NCBI GenBank assembly: GCA_040388375.1
Contig: JAZKBU010000001.1
Location: forward strand, 124,001 to 188,000
Length of the DNA: 64,000 bases
Reading direction: 5' to 3'
Origin: Bacteroidota bacterium
GTDB taxonomy: Bacteria > Bacteroidota > Bacteroidia > UKL13-3
In this document: positions 52,770 to 62,239 of the stretch, piece after piece
Position numbering within the stretch: position 1 is the stretch's first letter
Layout of the letters: each line of letters begins with the position of its first letter
The notes under the pieces: model-generated
Database searches by the model: none
Told to the model about the DNA's origin: nothing
The model's input: only the letters and a program-made list of their open reading frames with translations
Made by a program: the position numbers and the translations under genes

Positions 52770-55109
52770 TTGATGAAAAAACATTTATTATTAATGGCTG
52801 TGTTATTATTATATAACATTTTAAGCCCTCCCTTACAAGCCCAAACAAGCGACCCCTATTATGCAGTTCAATATGATGAAGCGGGTAAACCTCTACTTTT
52901 AAAACACCAGTTAATTATCGCTTTTAAACCTGAATTACTTAATAAAAGTGTTATCGACAACAAGGAAATTATAACAGGTCAGTTACAAGATTTTTTTAGC
53001 GAAGAGGGCATTTACTTAGCCCAGCAACTAGGGATATGGAATGATGATATTGCCAGTGCGCCTACTCGTAAAATATATGAGTATTTAAGTACCAAAGATT
53101 CAGTATCAATCACCCGAACAGGTGAAACAATCAACATACCTAAATATTGGGCTACTTTATTGGTGTTTTGGCCTCTAACAGAATCCAAACCAATAACCCA
53201 AGTTTGCGATTCATTGCGGAAGTTTTATCCATATATTGAGTTTGCGCACCCCAATTATTTATACAAACAAAACGGTGTGCCCAATGACCCTTATTATGCT
53301 ACTGACCAATTTAACTTGCATCCTTCGGGTAACCCACAAGAGGGAAACATAGACATTGAAAATGCTTGGGATATTGAAACAGGTAGCCCAGATATAAAAT
53401 TGGGAGTATTTGATAGCCCTATTATGTATAACCATGAGGATTTTGGTGGTGGTACACTAGCTACCTCCAAAATAAAAGGTGGTAAAGTATATTTTCAAAC
53501 TTTTGGTATAAAGGATATTTCCTTATTTCCAATAACTACTACTATTGACAATCATGGAACTTGTGTTGCAGGTGTGGCTGCCGCTATTCGAAACAATGAA
53601 AAAGGGGTGGCAGGGGTGGCAGGGGGAGATTTTAATACAGGCAATATGGGTGTTTCCTTATATACCTTTGGTTTATTTGGCGACCCAAGACAAACCAATA
53701 CGCCAAATGGTTATTGCACCGATGCAATGGCGGCAACTGCTATTACCGAGGGGGCTAATTATATACCTCAACCCAATGGGACTTATTCGGGCTATGGTTT
53801 ACATATAGAAAACCATAGTTGGGGTGGCCCTGCTTTAACAGATAATGTACGCAGAGCCATTAAAGGAGCAGCTAGAAATAAATGTGTAGTGGTTTGCTCA
53901 AGGGGAAATGATGGAGATGACCTGAGCGTACCGCAAGAAGGAACGGATAATGACAATTACCCAGCCGTTTACAATGATGAATGGGTACTTAGTGTAGGTG
54001 CTAGTGGAATGAATAAAGAAAGATTAAATATTAAGGCTAATAATACAGGTATTATTTCTAATACAGGTCTTTCTCTTTGGTCTTCACAATATGGAAAAAA
54101 AATGGATGTATTGGCTCCTGCTGCTCAAGAACTAATGATAACCACCAAAGATGATAATACCGTTACTCCCATATTTACGGTTTGTCAATACCCGAATTAT
54201 TGTTATTTTGTGGGTACTTCTGCGGCTGCGCCTCATGTATCAGGATTATCTGCTTTATTGTTGAGTAAATACCGCTTTCAAAATGGTTTTACCACAGTAT
54301 TAGAACCCGAAGACATTGAAAATTTAATTGAACAAAATGCTTCACATAAAGCTATTCCACCTAATTTGTATGATGATAAACAAGGTTGGGGTTTAATTAA
54401 CCCTGACAATACTTTAACCCAAATCAAGGATAATAGGTATAAAGTGTATCATTTTACCAATGGTGGTGGGGTTACTTATCAAAATAAAGGCAATATTACT
54501 TTAACGGTTCCAAGTACAGGTGCTTTTGGTTTGCCCAGTGGCACGTATACGGCTGAAAAATGGCAAGTTATCTATACCCAAACCAATACTTTTGCTCCAA
54601 GCGAACAAATACTTGGCTACTGGCCACGATTAAATGCTTCCGAAGGCTCTAATAGTTTTAACAGTTTACCAGTAAGCGAAGACGATTGGGCTAATTTTAG
54701 TTTTAGTGTAAGTGGCAATACATTGAATGTAACTGCTTACTCACATGCTTACTATATTCCAGCACGCAATCAATGGTTATACAAGGATAAAGTAGATATA
54801 AAAACGGCTTATAGTGTACATACATTTAATCCACTGGCAAGTGCTGTTAATGAAGTAAACATAAAATCAGCTATCCTAAAGGCTTATCCTATCCCAGCAC
54901 AAAACAAAATAACCATAGAATTGGCAAATAACACTTTACAATCATTGGCAGTGTATGATATGAAAGGTAATTTAATCCCTATTGATTATACTATTTTAAG
55001 TAAAAATATAGTTTTAAACACCACAAACTTAGCCGAAGGTTTGTATGTTTGTAAGACTTACTTAAACAATGGAAGTATAGCCACTAACAAAATAATCATT
55101 AGCAAGTAG
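52770..55109 (+). CDS. Secreted S8 (subtilisin-like) serine protease with T9SS sorting domain
   Basis: 779 residues. Signal peptide (LLLMAVLLLYNILSPPLQAQ), an N-terminal propeptide-like region, then the S8 domain: Asp in LGVFDSPIMYNHEDF (DSP in place of DTG), His in NHGTCVAGVAAA and Ser in GTSAAAPHVSG. The Asn oxyanion residue is likely in IENHSWGG. The C-terminus (LKAYPIPAQNKITIEL ... GLYVCKTYLNNGS) is a T9SS type A domain. First of four genes on the plus strand. Confidence 0.93.
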   Translation: MMKKHLLLMAVLLLYNILSPPLQAQTSDPYYAVQYDEAGKPLLLKHQLIIAFKPELLNKSVIDNKEIITGQLQDFFSEEGIYLAQQLGIWNDDIASAPTRKIYEYLSTKDSVSITRTGETINIPKYWATLLVFWPLTESKPITQVCDSLRKFYPYIEFAHPNYLYKQNGVPNDPYYATDQFNLHPSGNPQEGNIDIENAWDIETGSPDIKLGVFDSPIMYNHEDFGGGTLATSKIKGGKVYFQTFGIKDISLFPITTTIDNHGTCVAGVAAAIRNNEKGVAGVAGGDFNTGNMGVSLYTFGLFGDPRQTNTPNGYCTDAMAATAITEGANYIPQPNGTYSGYGLHIENHSWGGPALTDNVRRAIKGAARNKCVVVCSRGNDGDDLSVPQEGTDNDNYPAVYNDEWVLSVGASGMNKERLNIKANNTGIISNTGLSLWSSQYGKKMDVLAPAAQELMITTKDDNTVTPIFTVCQYPNYCYFVGTSAAAPHVSGLSALLLSKYRFQNGFTTVLEPEDIENLIEQNASHKAIPPNLYDDKQGWGLINPDNTLTQIKDNRYKVYHFTNGGGVTYQNKGNITLTVPSTGAFGLPSGTYTAEKWQVIYTQTNTFAPSEQILGYWPRLNASEGSNSFNSLPVSEDDWANFSFSVSGNTLNVTAYSHAYYIPARNQWLYKDKVDIKTAYSVHTFNPLASAVNEVNIKSAILKAYPIPAQNKITIELANNTLQSLAVYDMKGNLIPIDYTILSKNIVLNTTNLAEGLYVCKTYLNNGSIATNKIIISK

Positions 55110-55121
55110 TCACTACCAAAC

Positions 55122-56090
55122 ATGAAAACAAGAAACATAATCATTTTATTATTGGGTATTGCGTTGTTTTTGGCTTGCGGTAAAGACAACCAAATAAACT
55201 TGTCGGGCTGTCCAACGGTGGAAGAAGTGGGAAAAGATATCCCTCCCTATAGGGGACCAGGTTGGGGTTTTAAATATGTGCAGTCAGATACTTTTTTGGG
55301 TTATGTGCCTTGCACCAATCCCAATAACAAAGATGAGTTTGTGTTTTGGTTAGCTACTCCTAGTTACAGTGGTATATATACCTATAATTTAAAAACAAAA
55401 ATACGTTCATTGGTTTTGGCTGCTACAAACAAAAAAGGTATTCCACAAAGCCAACCACGTTGGAGTAGAAAAGGGTGGATATTGTTTGATGACCGTGACC
55501 ACAATATTTACAAAATAAAAGCCAATGGAGATAGTTTAACCCAATTGACCCAGACTAGTGGCGAGTTTGTGCCTGAATGGAATTATGAGGGAACTATGTT
55601 CTGTACTGAATATTTAAGCAGAACGAATCAATATTATACCATGTTTAGGGACGAAAACGGAAACATCATTGATTCGGTGCAATATCAGGGAAGGGATTTA
55701 TTCTTAGGACAACCTGACTGGCAGCATGGGCAATATATAATAGGTAATAGCAATAATGATGGTGTTTTACTATATGACTATAAAAAGAAAACTACTACTG
55801 AAATAGATAATAAAGATGTGGCATTTCCAAGATGGATAAATGAAAATGAATTTATTTATGCTGGCTTCAAGGTAATTTCAATCATGAATATCAAGAATAG
55901 ACAGATAAGAATTATTCGTAAACCTAAAAATTCTTATCAAAGTTTTAATTTGCTTGATAACGGTCAAATATTATGTTGTCGTACTACTCAATACTTACAA
56001 GATTCAATCATGGAAGTTATTGCCACCAAAACAGGTGTCTTTTTAATTAACCAATGCGATACCAACACCATTGAATTAAATTTAAGGTAA
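55122..56090 (+). CDS. TolB-like beta-propeller lipoprotein
   Basis: 322 residues, lipobox LFLAC (Cys about 19). Repeats such as PRWSRKGWILFDDRDHNIYK, PEWNYEGTMFCTEYLSR and PDWQHGQYIIGNSNNDG follow the TolB/WD40-like PD40 blade pattern. It follows the S8 protease by 12 nt and is likely cotranscribed. Function unknown; possibly a surface scaffold for the secreted proteases. Confidence 0.75.
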   Translation: MKTRNIIILLLGIALFLACGKDNQINLSGCPTVEEVGKDIPPYRGPGWGFKYVQSDTFLGYVPCTNPNNKDEFVFWLATPSYSGIYTYNLKTKIRSLVLAATNKKGIPQSQPRWSRKGWILFDDRDHNIYKIKANGDSLTQLTQTSGEFVPEWNYEGTMFCTEYLSRTNQYYTMFRDENGNIIDSVQYQGRDLFLGQPDWQHGQYIIGNSNNDGVLLYDYKKKTTTEIDNKDVAFPRWINENEFIYAGFKVISIMNIKNRQIRIIRKPKNSYQSFNLLDNGQILCCRTTQYLQDSIMEVIATKTGVFLINQCDTNTIELNLR

Positions 56091-56143
56091 AGGGTTTAGC
56101 ACCCTTTGCCATTTCAAAAACAATTATTAATTACAATCAAAAA

Positions 56144-58249
56144 ATGAAACATTATATTTCTGAATGGACTACGTCCGTTCGCAAACAAACAATCAAAAAA
56201 ACAGTATTCTCCCTGTTTACAGTTGTGGCTTTACAATACAGTTTACAAGCCCAAACAACTCCGAAATTACAAGACCCAAGCAATACATTTATTGTAAACA
56301 AAGCCCTTGACATAGATGCAGGTGGAGGGGTTATTTACTTCAAAGACCATGAACTATTACAAGGTCAATTATTTTCCCAATACTTTAGTATTACTGGTTT
56401 AGGTGCTTACGATTCTATGCACTTAGTAGAAACAACCCATGATTCTATTTTAGCAGATGAAAACAGCCCTACACCTAATTTAACCCATAACCTATACCAA
56501 CAATACTATAAAGGTGTGCCAGTAGAGGGTGCATTGTATACCGAACATTATGAAGCCATTGATGGCAATGTACTTTCAACAAGTGGTTTTGTAGTAGAAA
56601 ACTTAAATTTAAGTGTAACACCTCAAGTAAGTGAATCAGCAGCTTTAGCTATTGCCAAATCTTACAAAGAGATTGAGCATTTATTTCAAGAAACTGCGGT
56701 AGGAAAATTAATTATTATTCCAAAAACAGGGGTATCAGAAATTACTGCGGAAGACTATGTGTTGGCATGGCAGTTTACTTTAATTGCTGATACACCTCAT
56801 TGCAATACCAATGTTTATATTGATGCCACCACTGGCAGTTTTATCAAAGAAATAAACAATATGCATGCAGATAACTTTAACCACCTGTACTATGGGCGTT
56901 ATTGGGATTTGGATACCTATGAAATAGCTAGCTGGCTCTTTGCAAGTAACTATTACTTATTTGCCAACGACAATGGGCGAAATATTTATACAAATAAAGA
57001 TTATGGTCTTAACTATAAGACTGGTGCATGGGATATAAAAGGTATGCCTATGAATTCAGGTTCTACTTCATGGCATAGTAATGAGCAAGAAGCAACCTCC
57101 TCGCATTATTCTGCCACCAAAGCATGGGATTTTTTTAAAAACAACCCTTTTAACAGAAACGGTATAAGTGGTTGGGGTAACCATATTAGGGTTCTTTCTA
57201 GTTATGGATTTACAGATAATTTATATGAATCAGTAGGCAATGAAGATTATATTTTAGTGGGAACAACTGGAGGTAGCAGATTAGCCACCCATGATTTAAT
57301 AGGGCATGAATTTACGCATGGTATTATTAATAGAACAAGACCATTGCCAACAGAAAGAACATCAGGAGCAATCAATGAATCATTTGCTGATATTTTTGGT
57401 TTTATGGTGGAGCGTTATGTATTTGGAAGTGTGCAAAACTGGACAATTGGGGAAGCGGTATCTACTTACAGAAATATGCAGTTTCCTACTACTACTGCCA
57501 TACCAAGCGCATCTTATTATTTAGACAATTACTGGGTAACTCAAAATATGACTACTGTACCTACTCCAAGCAATGATTATGTAGGTATTCATAAAAACAG
57601 TGGGGTGCAAAACAAATGGTTTTATTTATTGAGTATGGGTGGTAGCCAACCTATTTATATTAATAATGTATTGCAGCCAACTAGAACGGTGAGCGGCATT
57701 GGTATTGACAAAGCAGCCCGCATTGCCTATTACGCCATGACCAATTTAACCAATTACAATGCAGCCAAAAACACTACTTTCGATGCGGTAAGAGCTAACA
57801 CCATAACAGCAGCCAAAATATTATACGGCTATTGCAGCAATGAGTATATACAAACTTGCAGAGCATGGTATGCTGTTAATGTAGGTACAAGTTGTGACCC
57901 TTGTTTAATTGTTCCCAATTGGTATAGCCGTAACTTTCCTTACCAACAAGTTGGCGATTTAATGGGTACAGGTTTAAAAGAAAGAGAAAATCAAATAAGT
58001 AACTTGAGGGTATTTCCTAACCCTGCAAGCAATAAGGTAAAAATTGTGGTAGAAGAAACCAATGCAGATTTAGGGAATAACCAGTATGACATTAACATAG
58101 TAACAGTGGACGGGAAATTGGTTTATAGTCAAACGTATAATAGCTTAAATAATGTAGAATTAGATATAGCCAATTTACAGGCTGGGGTGTATTTTGTACA
58201 GGTAAAAACCGCTACATGGACAAAAAACAGTAAGTTTGTTAAGCAATAA
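56144..58249 (+). CDS. Secreted M4 (thermolysin-like) metalloprotease with T9SS sorting domain
   Basis: 701 residues. Signal region (TVFSLFTVVALQYSLQAQ), FTP/PepSY-type propeptide (about 65-240), then the M4 catalytic domain: HEFTH (about residue 389) with the third zinc ligand in AINESFADIFG, and GIHKNSGVQNKWFY. The C-terminus (LRVFPNPASNKVKIVV ... GVYFVQVKTATWTKNSKFV) is a T9SS domain. The start is the ATG at 56144; a start at a later Met near the signal core is possible. Confidence 0.93.
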   Translation: MKHYISEWTTSVRKQTIKKTVFSLFTVVALQYSLQAQTTPKLQDPSNTFIVNKALDIDAGGGVIYFKDHELLQGQLFSQYFSITGLGAYDSMHLVETTHDSILADENSPTPNLTHNLYQQYYKGVPVEGALYTEHYEAIDGNVLSTSGFVVENLNLSVTPQVSESAALAIAKSYKEIEHLFQETAVGKLIIIPKTGVSEITAEDYVLAWQFTLIADTPHCNTNVYIDATTGSFIKEINNMHADNFNHLYYGRYWDLDTYEIASWLFASNYYLFANDNGRNIYTNKDYGLNYKTGAWDIKGMPMNSGSTSWHSNEQEATSSHYSATKAWDFFKNNPFNRNGISGWGNHIRVLSSYGFTDNLYESVGNEDYILVGTTGGSRLATHDLIGHEFTHGIINRTRPLPTERTSGAINESFADIFGFMVERYVFGSVQNWTIGEAVSTYRNMQFPTTTAIPSASYYLDNYWVTQNMTTVPTPSNDYVGIHKNSGVQNKWFYLLSMGGSQPIYINNVLQPTRTVSGIGIDKAARIAYYAMTNLTNYNAAKNTTFDAVRANTITAAKILYGYCSNEYIQTCRAWYAVNVGTSCDPCLIVPNWYSRNFPYQQVGDLMGTGLKERENQISNLRVFPNPASNKVKIVVEETNADLGNNQYDINIVTVDGKLVYSQTYNSLNNVELDIANLQAGVYFVQVKTATWTKNSKFVKQ

Positions 58250-58254
58250 TATAC

Positions 58255-59001
58255 ATGTACGTTTTTAATAAAGTCATATTGTTTTTTTTTATTCTCCTTG
58301 GAGCATGTCAAAGCCATGCCCAAGGAGATAAAAAAAAATTTAGCTTTAAAAACCAATTGGAATATGGCACTAATTATACCCAATACTTTGGCAATAGAAG
58401 TGAGTTAAGTGGAATGGGAAATGCCTATGAGAAATCAAACACTTACAAACATTGGTACTTATACGAAAACTTTAAATTATTTTGGAGAGATAATACATAT
58501 AGGTGTTATAAAGCCATTATCAATGATAAACATTTGATTAAGTTTAGCTATGAAACAAATGTTTCTAATTATATGACTATTAAGTCTAATCAAGGCATAT
58601 TGGGTAATTTCTTTTACATGAAAAGCTTAGGTTACGGTTATATTATTCCTTTCAAAAAAATACATACTTCATTGATAGGGCAAATAAGCGAAAGAACAGG
58701 TGGGGAAACTGCAATAATTGGTAATTCTGGTTATCATGCTTACAAGGCTGACTTAGATTATGATTCCTATGGGTTAGGACTAGGTGCAGAATGCGAGTAT
58801 TTTTTTACCAAAAATTTCTCCATAGGTGCTAATTTATATTACCATACCTTTCCGTTTGAAGATGCTAAACTATATGGTGAAGATGTTCAGTATGTAGATA
58901 AAAGTATTATAGATGCCTATAAACCCATTACCAATTTTGTCAATATCAACTTTAGGTTAGCTTATAAATTTTCGTTTCCTAGTTTTAAAAAGAAAGAATA
59001 A
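58255..59001 (+). CDS. Exported outer-membrane barrel-like protein, unknown
   Basis: 248 residues with a signal peptide (VILFFFILLGACQSHAQ); the GAC could also act as a lipobox. Strand-rich body (YETNVSNYMTIKS, KSLGYGYIIPFKK, GLGLGAECEYFFTKNFSIGA, FVNINFRLAYKFSFPSF) fits a beta-barrel. It begins 5 nt after the M4 protease stop and ends before a terminator, closing the operon. Confidence 0.6.
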   Translation: MYVFNKVILFFFILLGACQSHAQGDKKKFSFKNQLEYGTNYTQYFGNRSELSGMGNAYEKSNTYKHWYLYENFKLFWRDNTYRCYKAIINDKHLIKFSYETNVSNYMTIKSNQGILGNFFYMKSLGYGYIIPFKKIHTSLIGQISERTGGETAIIGNSGYHAYKADLDYDSYGLGLGAECEYFFTKNFSIGANLYYHTFPFEDAKLYGEDVQYVDKSIIDAYKPITNFVNINFRLAYKFSFPSFKKKE

Positions 59002-59024
59002 ATACTCTCTTAATTATCTTTTGA

Positions 59025-59057
59025 AAATCGTTATCTAATGCAGATAGCGATTTTTTT
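59025..59057 (+). terminator. Rho-independent terminator of the protease operon
   Basis: AAATCGTTATCT pairs with AGATAGCGATTT (one G-T) and is followed by a T run. It lies 24 nt after the last stop. Confidence 0.85.
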
Positions 59058-59061
59058 CGTT

Positions 59062-59106
59062 CCGAACGGAGCGTTCGGGGTCAATTCCGAACCGTTCCGA
59101 ACGGTT
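59062..59106. promoter_or_regulatory. Cluster of TTCCGAACG inverted repeats
   Basis: CCGAACG-GAG-CGTTCGG (59062-59078) and AACCGTT-CCG-AACGGTT (59090-59106) are two dyads sharing the CGAACGG core, in the 275-bp gap before the MerR-like gene. GC-rich against an AT-rich background. Candidate operators for the regulator downstream. Confidence 0.5.
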
Positions 59107-59277
59107 TATTTGTATTCATACTTTATTTTTGCTAACAGAATATTTAACGTTAATAGGTTCTACTAATTTAGTTAGCTTTTATGTTCTCTGGGCATTTAAA
59201 CGAACAATAGTTTGTTTTAAATATCAAAAAAAATATAACCTATTTGTAATTTTTATAAATAATATTACATTTGAGTA

Positions 59278-60276
59278 ATGAAAATGAACGCTGAAAATGC
59301 TAAAAAAGCTTTTAACCAATTATTTAGTAACTCAAATTTTATACATCAATTTGATTTAAATTCAATTGATTTTGAGCGGTTTCAATTGTATATGCCTAAA
59401 CTAAAAGATGCGGTTGTACCTTTATCTTTTACGGGGGTATCACCCAGAAACTTTCATGCTTGGAAAGAAAATGGATTAATTGAATTAAGCATTCATGAAA
59501 ATGAAGAGGATAAAAATAAAAAGGTAAAGCTAAATTTAACCGAGTTTGTTTGGGTTAAGATGATACAGGCAATGAGGAATTTTGGACTGCCTTATGATAT
59601 GATTAGGCAGTTAAAATATCTTTTATATTCTGATATAATAGAACTGTTTAGGGGTTCTTGGGATTTAGTAGAACAAGAATTAATAAACTTAAATTTTGAT
59701 GAAGAACAGATGTTGGCAGCAAGAATAACATTTGATGAAGTCGTTAGCGGAATGGATTCATTACGTGCCAATATAGATATGACCGAATCCGAAAAGACAA
59801 TGTTATTTGCTTTGGTATTAATGGTTATTTTTACAGGTGCTACTATGGCTGTTTTGATTGAAAAAACGGAGTTTGAAGTTAAATTAGGTATAACCTCTTA
59901 CAATAAAGTAGAAATGATTCATAAGGCTTCTTTACCTACTTTATTAAAACCTCATTTTCAAATACCAATTACTGGAATAATCAACGACTTTTTTAACGAA
60001 CCACAAAGCGAAAAATACGCTGAAAAGTTTGGATTTTTAAATGCCAAAGAATTAAAGGTTTTGGAGGCTGTAAGGAAAAAAGATTTTTTAGAAATCAACA
60101 TCAAGTTAGACAAAACCAATGAAATTAATATTGATGTGGTAAAGGACGGTACAATTACCGATGAACAGGCTAATAAGATTAGGAAAATTTTAGGTTTAAA
60201 TCAGTATGAAGAAGTATTGGTAAAGTATAGAAATGATAAAAACTTATACTTTAGAAATAAAAAAAGAATACAATAA
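59278..60276 (+). CDS. MerR-like HTH protein with membrane segment, recombinase-associated
   Basis: 332 residues. Residues about 45-115 resemble a MerR winged helix: TGVSPRNFHAWKENGLIEL, then LNLTEFVWVKMIQAMRNFGL and PYDMIRQLKYLL. A hydrophobic segment at about 177-200 (MLFALVLMVIFTGATMAVLI) suggests a membrane anchor. The C-terminal domain is unassigned. It precedes the serine recombinase gene in the same direction and probably controls it. Confidence 0.65.
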   Translation: MKMNAENAKKAFNQLFSNSNFIHQFDLNSIDFERFQLYMPKLKDAVVPLSFTGVSPRNFHAWKENGLIELSIHENEEDKNKKVKLNLTEFVWVKMIQAMRNFGLPYDMIRQLKYLLYSDIIELFRGSWDLVEQELINLNFDEEQMLAARITFDEVVSGMDSLRANIDMTESEKTMLFALVLMVIFTGATMAVLIEKTEFEVKLGITSYNKVEMIHKASLPTLLKPHFQIPITGIINDFFNEPQSEKYAEKFGFLNAKELKVLEAVRKKDFLEINIKLDKTNEINIDVVKDGTITDEQANKIRKILGLNQYEEVLVKYRNDKNLYFRNKKRIQ

Positions 60277-60300
60277 AAAAGACCCGTATTGGTTACGGCT

Positions 60301-60368
60301 CTAACGAAAGCAATAATTGAAACCTTGAAGCCCAAGCTTTCAGTTGCACAGCCCACAACGCTGTTATG
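60301..60368. repeat. Short attC-like palindrome before the recombinase module
   Basis: CTAACG at the left and CGCTGTTATG at the right enclose GCAA-TAA-TTGAAA-C-CTTG with CAAG-C-TTTCAG-TTGC. The ends resemble those of E1-E7, but the element is half their length and the spacer pattern is different. Confidence 0.35.
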
Positions 60369-60545
60369 TTAAGTTTAGAACAATGTAAAACCATTTTACA
60401 ACAACAAGGAAACAAGTACACAGAAGAAGAAACAAAACAAATTAGAGATTTATTACTGGAGTTAATCGAATTCCAAAACATTCACGTAAACAAAAATTTT
60501 GACTATGATAAAGAAAGCGGCATTAATGGCGAGGGTTTCGAGTGA
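60366..60545 (+). CDS. Small helical protein preceding the serine recombinase (59 aa)
   Basis: Starts MLSLEQCKTILQQQGNKYTE and continues with EETKQIRDLLLELIEFQ; charged, helical. It overlaps the recombinase start by 41 nt in another frame. Short proteins with the SLEQCK...YT.EE..QIRDLL pattern are commonly annotated near Bacteroidota recombinases, which supports it being real; function unknown. Confidence 0.6.
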   Translation: MLSLEQCKTILQQQGNKYTEEETKQIRDLLLELIEFQNIHVNKNFDYDKESGINGEGFE

Positions 60546-62061
60546 TGAACAAGCCAAAGGATATTCATTAGATGTACAATTAGATAGCTTAAACAAGTAT
60601 TGTGAACGCAATACAATAGCCATTGCCAAAGTGTTTAAAGAGGACTATTCCGCTAAAACATTTGACAGACCCGCTTTCAAGGAATTTATTACTTATTTAA
60701 AAAAGAATAAGGGTGCAATTGATGTACTCTTATTCACCTCATGGGATAGGTTCTCTCGCAATACTGCCGAGGCTTATATGATGATTAGTGAGTTAAAAAA
60801 GCTAGGAGTACAAGCACAAGCCATTGAACAACCCCTTGATATGGCTATACCCGAAAATAAAGCCCTTTTAGCTTTCTACTTAGCACTACCCGAAATTGAC
60901 AATGACAGGCGTTCTATTAAAATAAACGGAGGTATCAGAGGCGCGAGAAAACAAGGGCGTATTACTTGTTCTGCACCTAGAGGGTATTCAAACAAAAGGG
61001 ATGAACAGAACAAGCCTATTATTGTTCCTAATGAGGAAGCTGCACCCATTGCCAAAGCTTTTAGAGAAATAGCCAAAGGAGTGGCTATGCCAATAATAAA
61101 AGAACAGTTAAAAGAGCAAGGAGTAATTGTATCAAGAACGCAACTTTATGTAATGTTTCGTAACCCAATGTATTATGGTTATATAAAAGTCCCCGCAGGA
61201 GAAAATGAAAACGAATACCTTACAAAAGCAGTACACGAGCCTATCATATCAGAGGACGTATTTAACCAAGTACAAAACAGATTATACAAAAGGAGAATTG
61301 AAACCAATAAGCATAGTGTAATAACTCAAAAGGATGAATTACCATTAAGGGGTATTTTAGTTTGTAACCATTGCGGAGGTCATATTACAGGTAGTGCTTC
61401 ACGAAGCAGAACAGGTAAAAGACATTTTTATTACCATTGTAATAGCTGCAAAAAACAAAGGTACAAAGCCGATTTAGCCAATGAAGCAATGGAGAAAATT
61501 TTAGCAGACTTTAAATTTTCAACTGACATACAAAATTTATATCAGGCATTACTCAAAGATACCATAGGTATCAATACCAATAGAGATGTAAAGAAAATAA
61601 AGGATTTAAAGGAGCAAATTAGTCAACAAGAAACACGTTTACAGAACTTACAAGATATGTTAGTAGATAACAAAATAACCCATTCGGATTATGCTAACAT
61701 GAGAAAGAAATATGAGGAACTAAAAAGCGATTTAGTACAGCAACTTGATACGCTGCAACAAAACGATACTTTGCTAATTCAGAAAATAGAAAAATCAATC
61801 AAATGGGTATCGAATCTTGAAAATATCTATCAAACCTGCGATGTAAGGGGTAAAGGGCTTTTATTAGGTTCGATATTCCCCGAAAAGTTGAGTTTTGATG
61901 GTTTTAAATGTCGAACCACAAAAGTAAATGAATTTGTGAGGCAAACACTCAATATTGACAAGGGTTTCAAAGGGACAAAAAAAAGACAACTCTCAAATAA
62001 TTTGGAGTTGTCCTGTCTGGTGGAGGCAACAGGATTCGAACCTGTGACCCTCTGCTTGTAA
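60505..62061 (+). CDS. Large serine recombinase
   Basis: 518 residues from the ATG at 60505 (MIKKAALMARVSSDEQAKGY); a TTG two codons earlier is also open. Resolvase domain with catalytic Ser in ARVSSDEQ and TSWDRFSRN; recombinase domain (GRITCSAPRGYSNKRDE, SRTQLYVMFRNPMYYGYI); zinc ribbon (CNHCGG and CNSCKK); long coiled coil (about 370-440). The last 20 or so codons (from about 61985) run antisense through a terminator and a tRNA-Val 3' fragment, giving an ATGFEPVTLCL tail, so the native end was probably different. Confidence 0.93.
   Translation: MIKKAALMARVSSDEQAKGYSLDVQLDSLNKYCERNTIAIAKVFKEDYSAKTFDRPAFKEFITYLKKNKGAIDVLLFTSWDRFSRNTAEAYMMISELKKLGVQAQAIEQPLDMAIPENKALLAFYLALPEIDNDRRSIKINGGIRGARKQGRITCSAPRGYSNKRDEQNKPIIVPNEEAAPIAKAFREIAKGVAMPIIKEQLKEQGVIVSRTQLYVMFRNPMYYGYIKVPAGENENEYLTKAVHEPIISEDVFNQVQNRLYKRRIETNKHSVITQKDELPLRGILVCNHCGGHITGSASRSRTGKRHFYYHCNSCKKQRYKADLANEAMEKILADFKFSTDIQNLYQALLKDTIGINTNRDVKKIKDLKEQISQQETRLQNLQDMLVDNKITHSDYANMRKKYEELKSDLVQQLDTLQQNDTLLIQKIEKSIKWVSNLENIYQTCDVRGKGLLLGSIFPEKLSFDGFKCRTTKVNEFVRQTLNIDKGFKGTKKRQLSNNLELSCLVEATGFEPVTLCL
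61985..62012 (-). terminator. Terminator of the former tRNA-Val gene
   Basis: GACAACTC pairs perfectly with GAGTTGTC; on the minus strand eight T follow (61977-61984). It lies 5 nt downstream of the tRNA CCA end. It also overlaps the recombinase coding region. Confidence 0.85.
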
Positions 62062-62062
62062 G
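62018..62062 (-). tRNA. 3' fragment of tRNA-Val(TAC); attachment-site core
   Basis: Minus strand: loop CTTACAA (anticodon TAC), stem GCAGA, variable GGGTC, T-arm ACAGG-TTCGAAT-CCTGT, acceptor TGCCTCC, A, CCA. The 5' half is missing: the bases before the loop (ACCAA) cannot pair with GCAGA. This is the remnant left when an element integrates into a tRNA gene; the intact tRNA should stand at the other end of the element, right of this window. Confidence 0.88.
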
Positions 62063-62239
62063 TTGGTAATCAGATATTTATGAAAATACGGAGAAGTTTC
62101 CTAATACTCCCAATTACTAACAACCATAACTATGTTTATCATACATTTAAGCTATATGCTAGTAACTTAGTTATGACTACCTGACTTATAAAAATTATAC
62201 CGGTTATCTTTTGGTTATATCAAACTTATAAACCAGAAT

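Noticed and set aside
60499-60504. TTG start for the serine recombinase
   Set aside because: The ATG two codons downstream begins directly at the conserved resolvase N-terminus.
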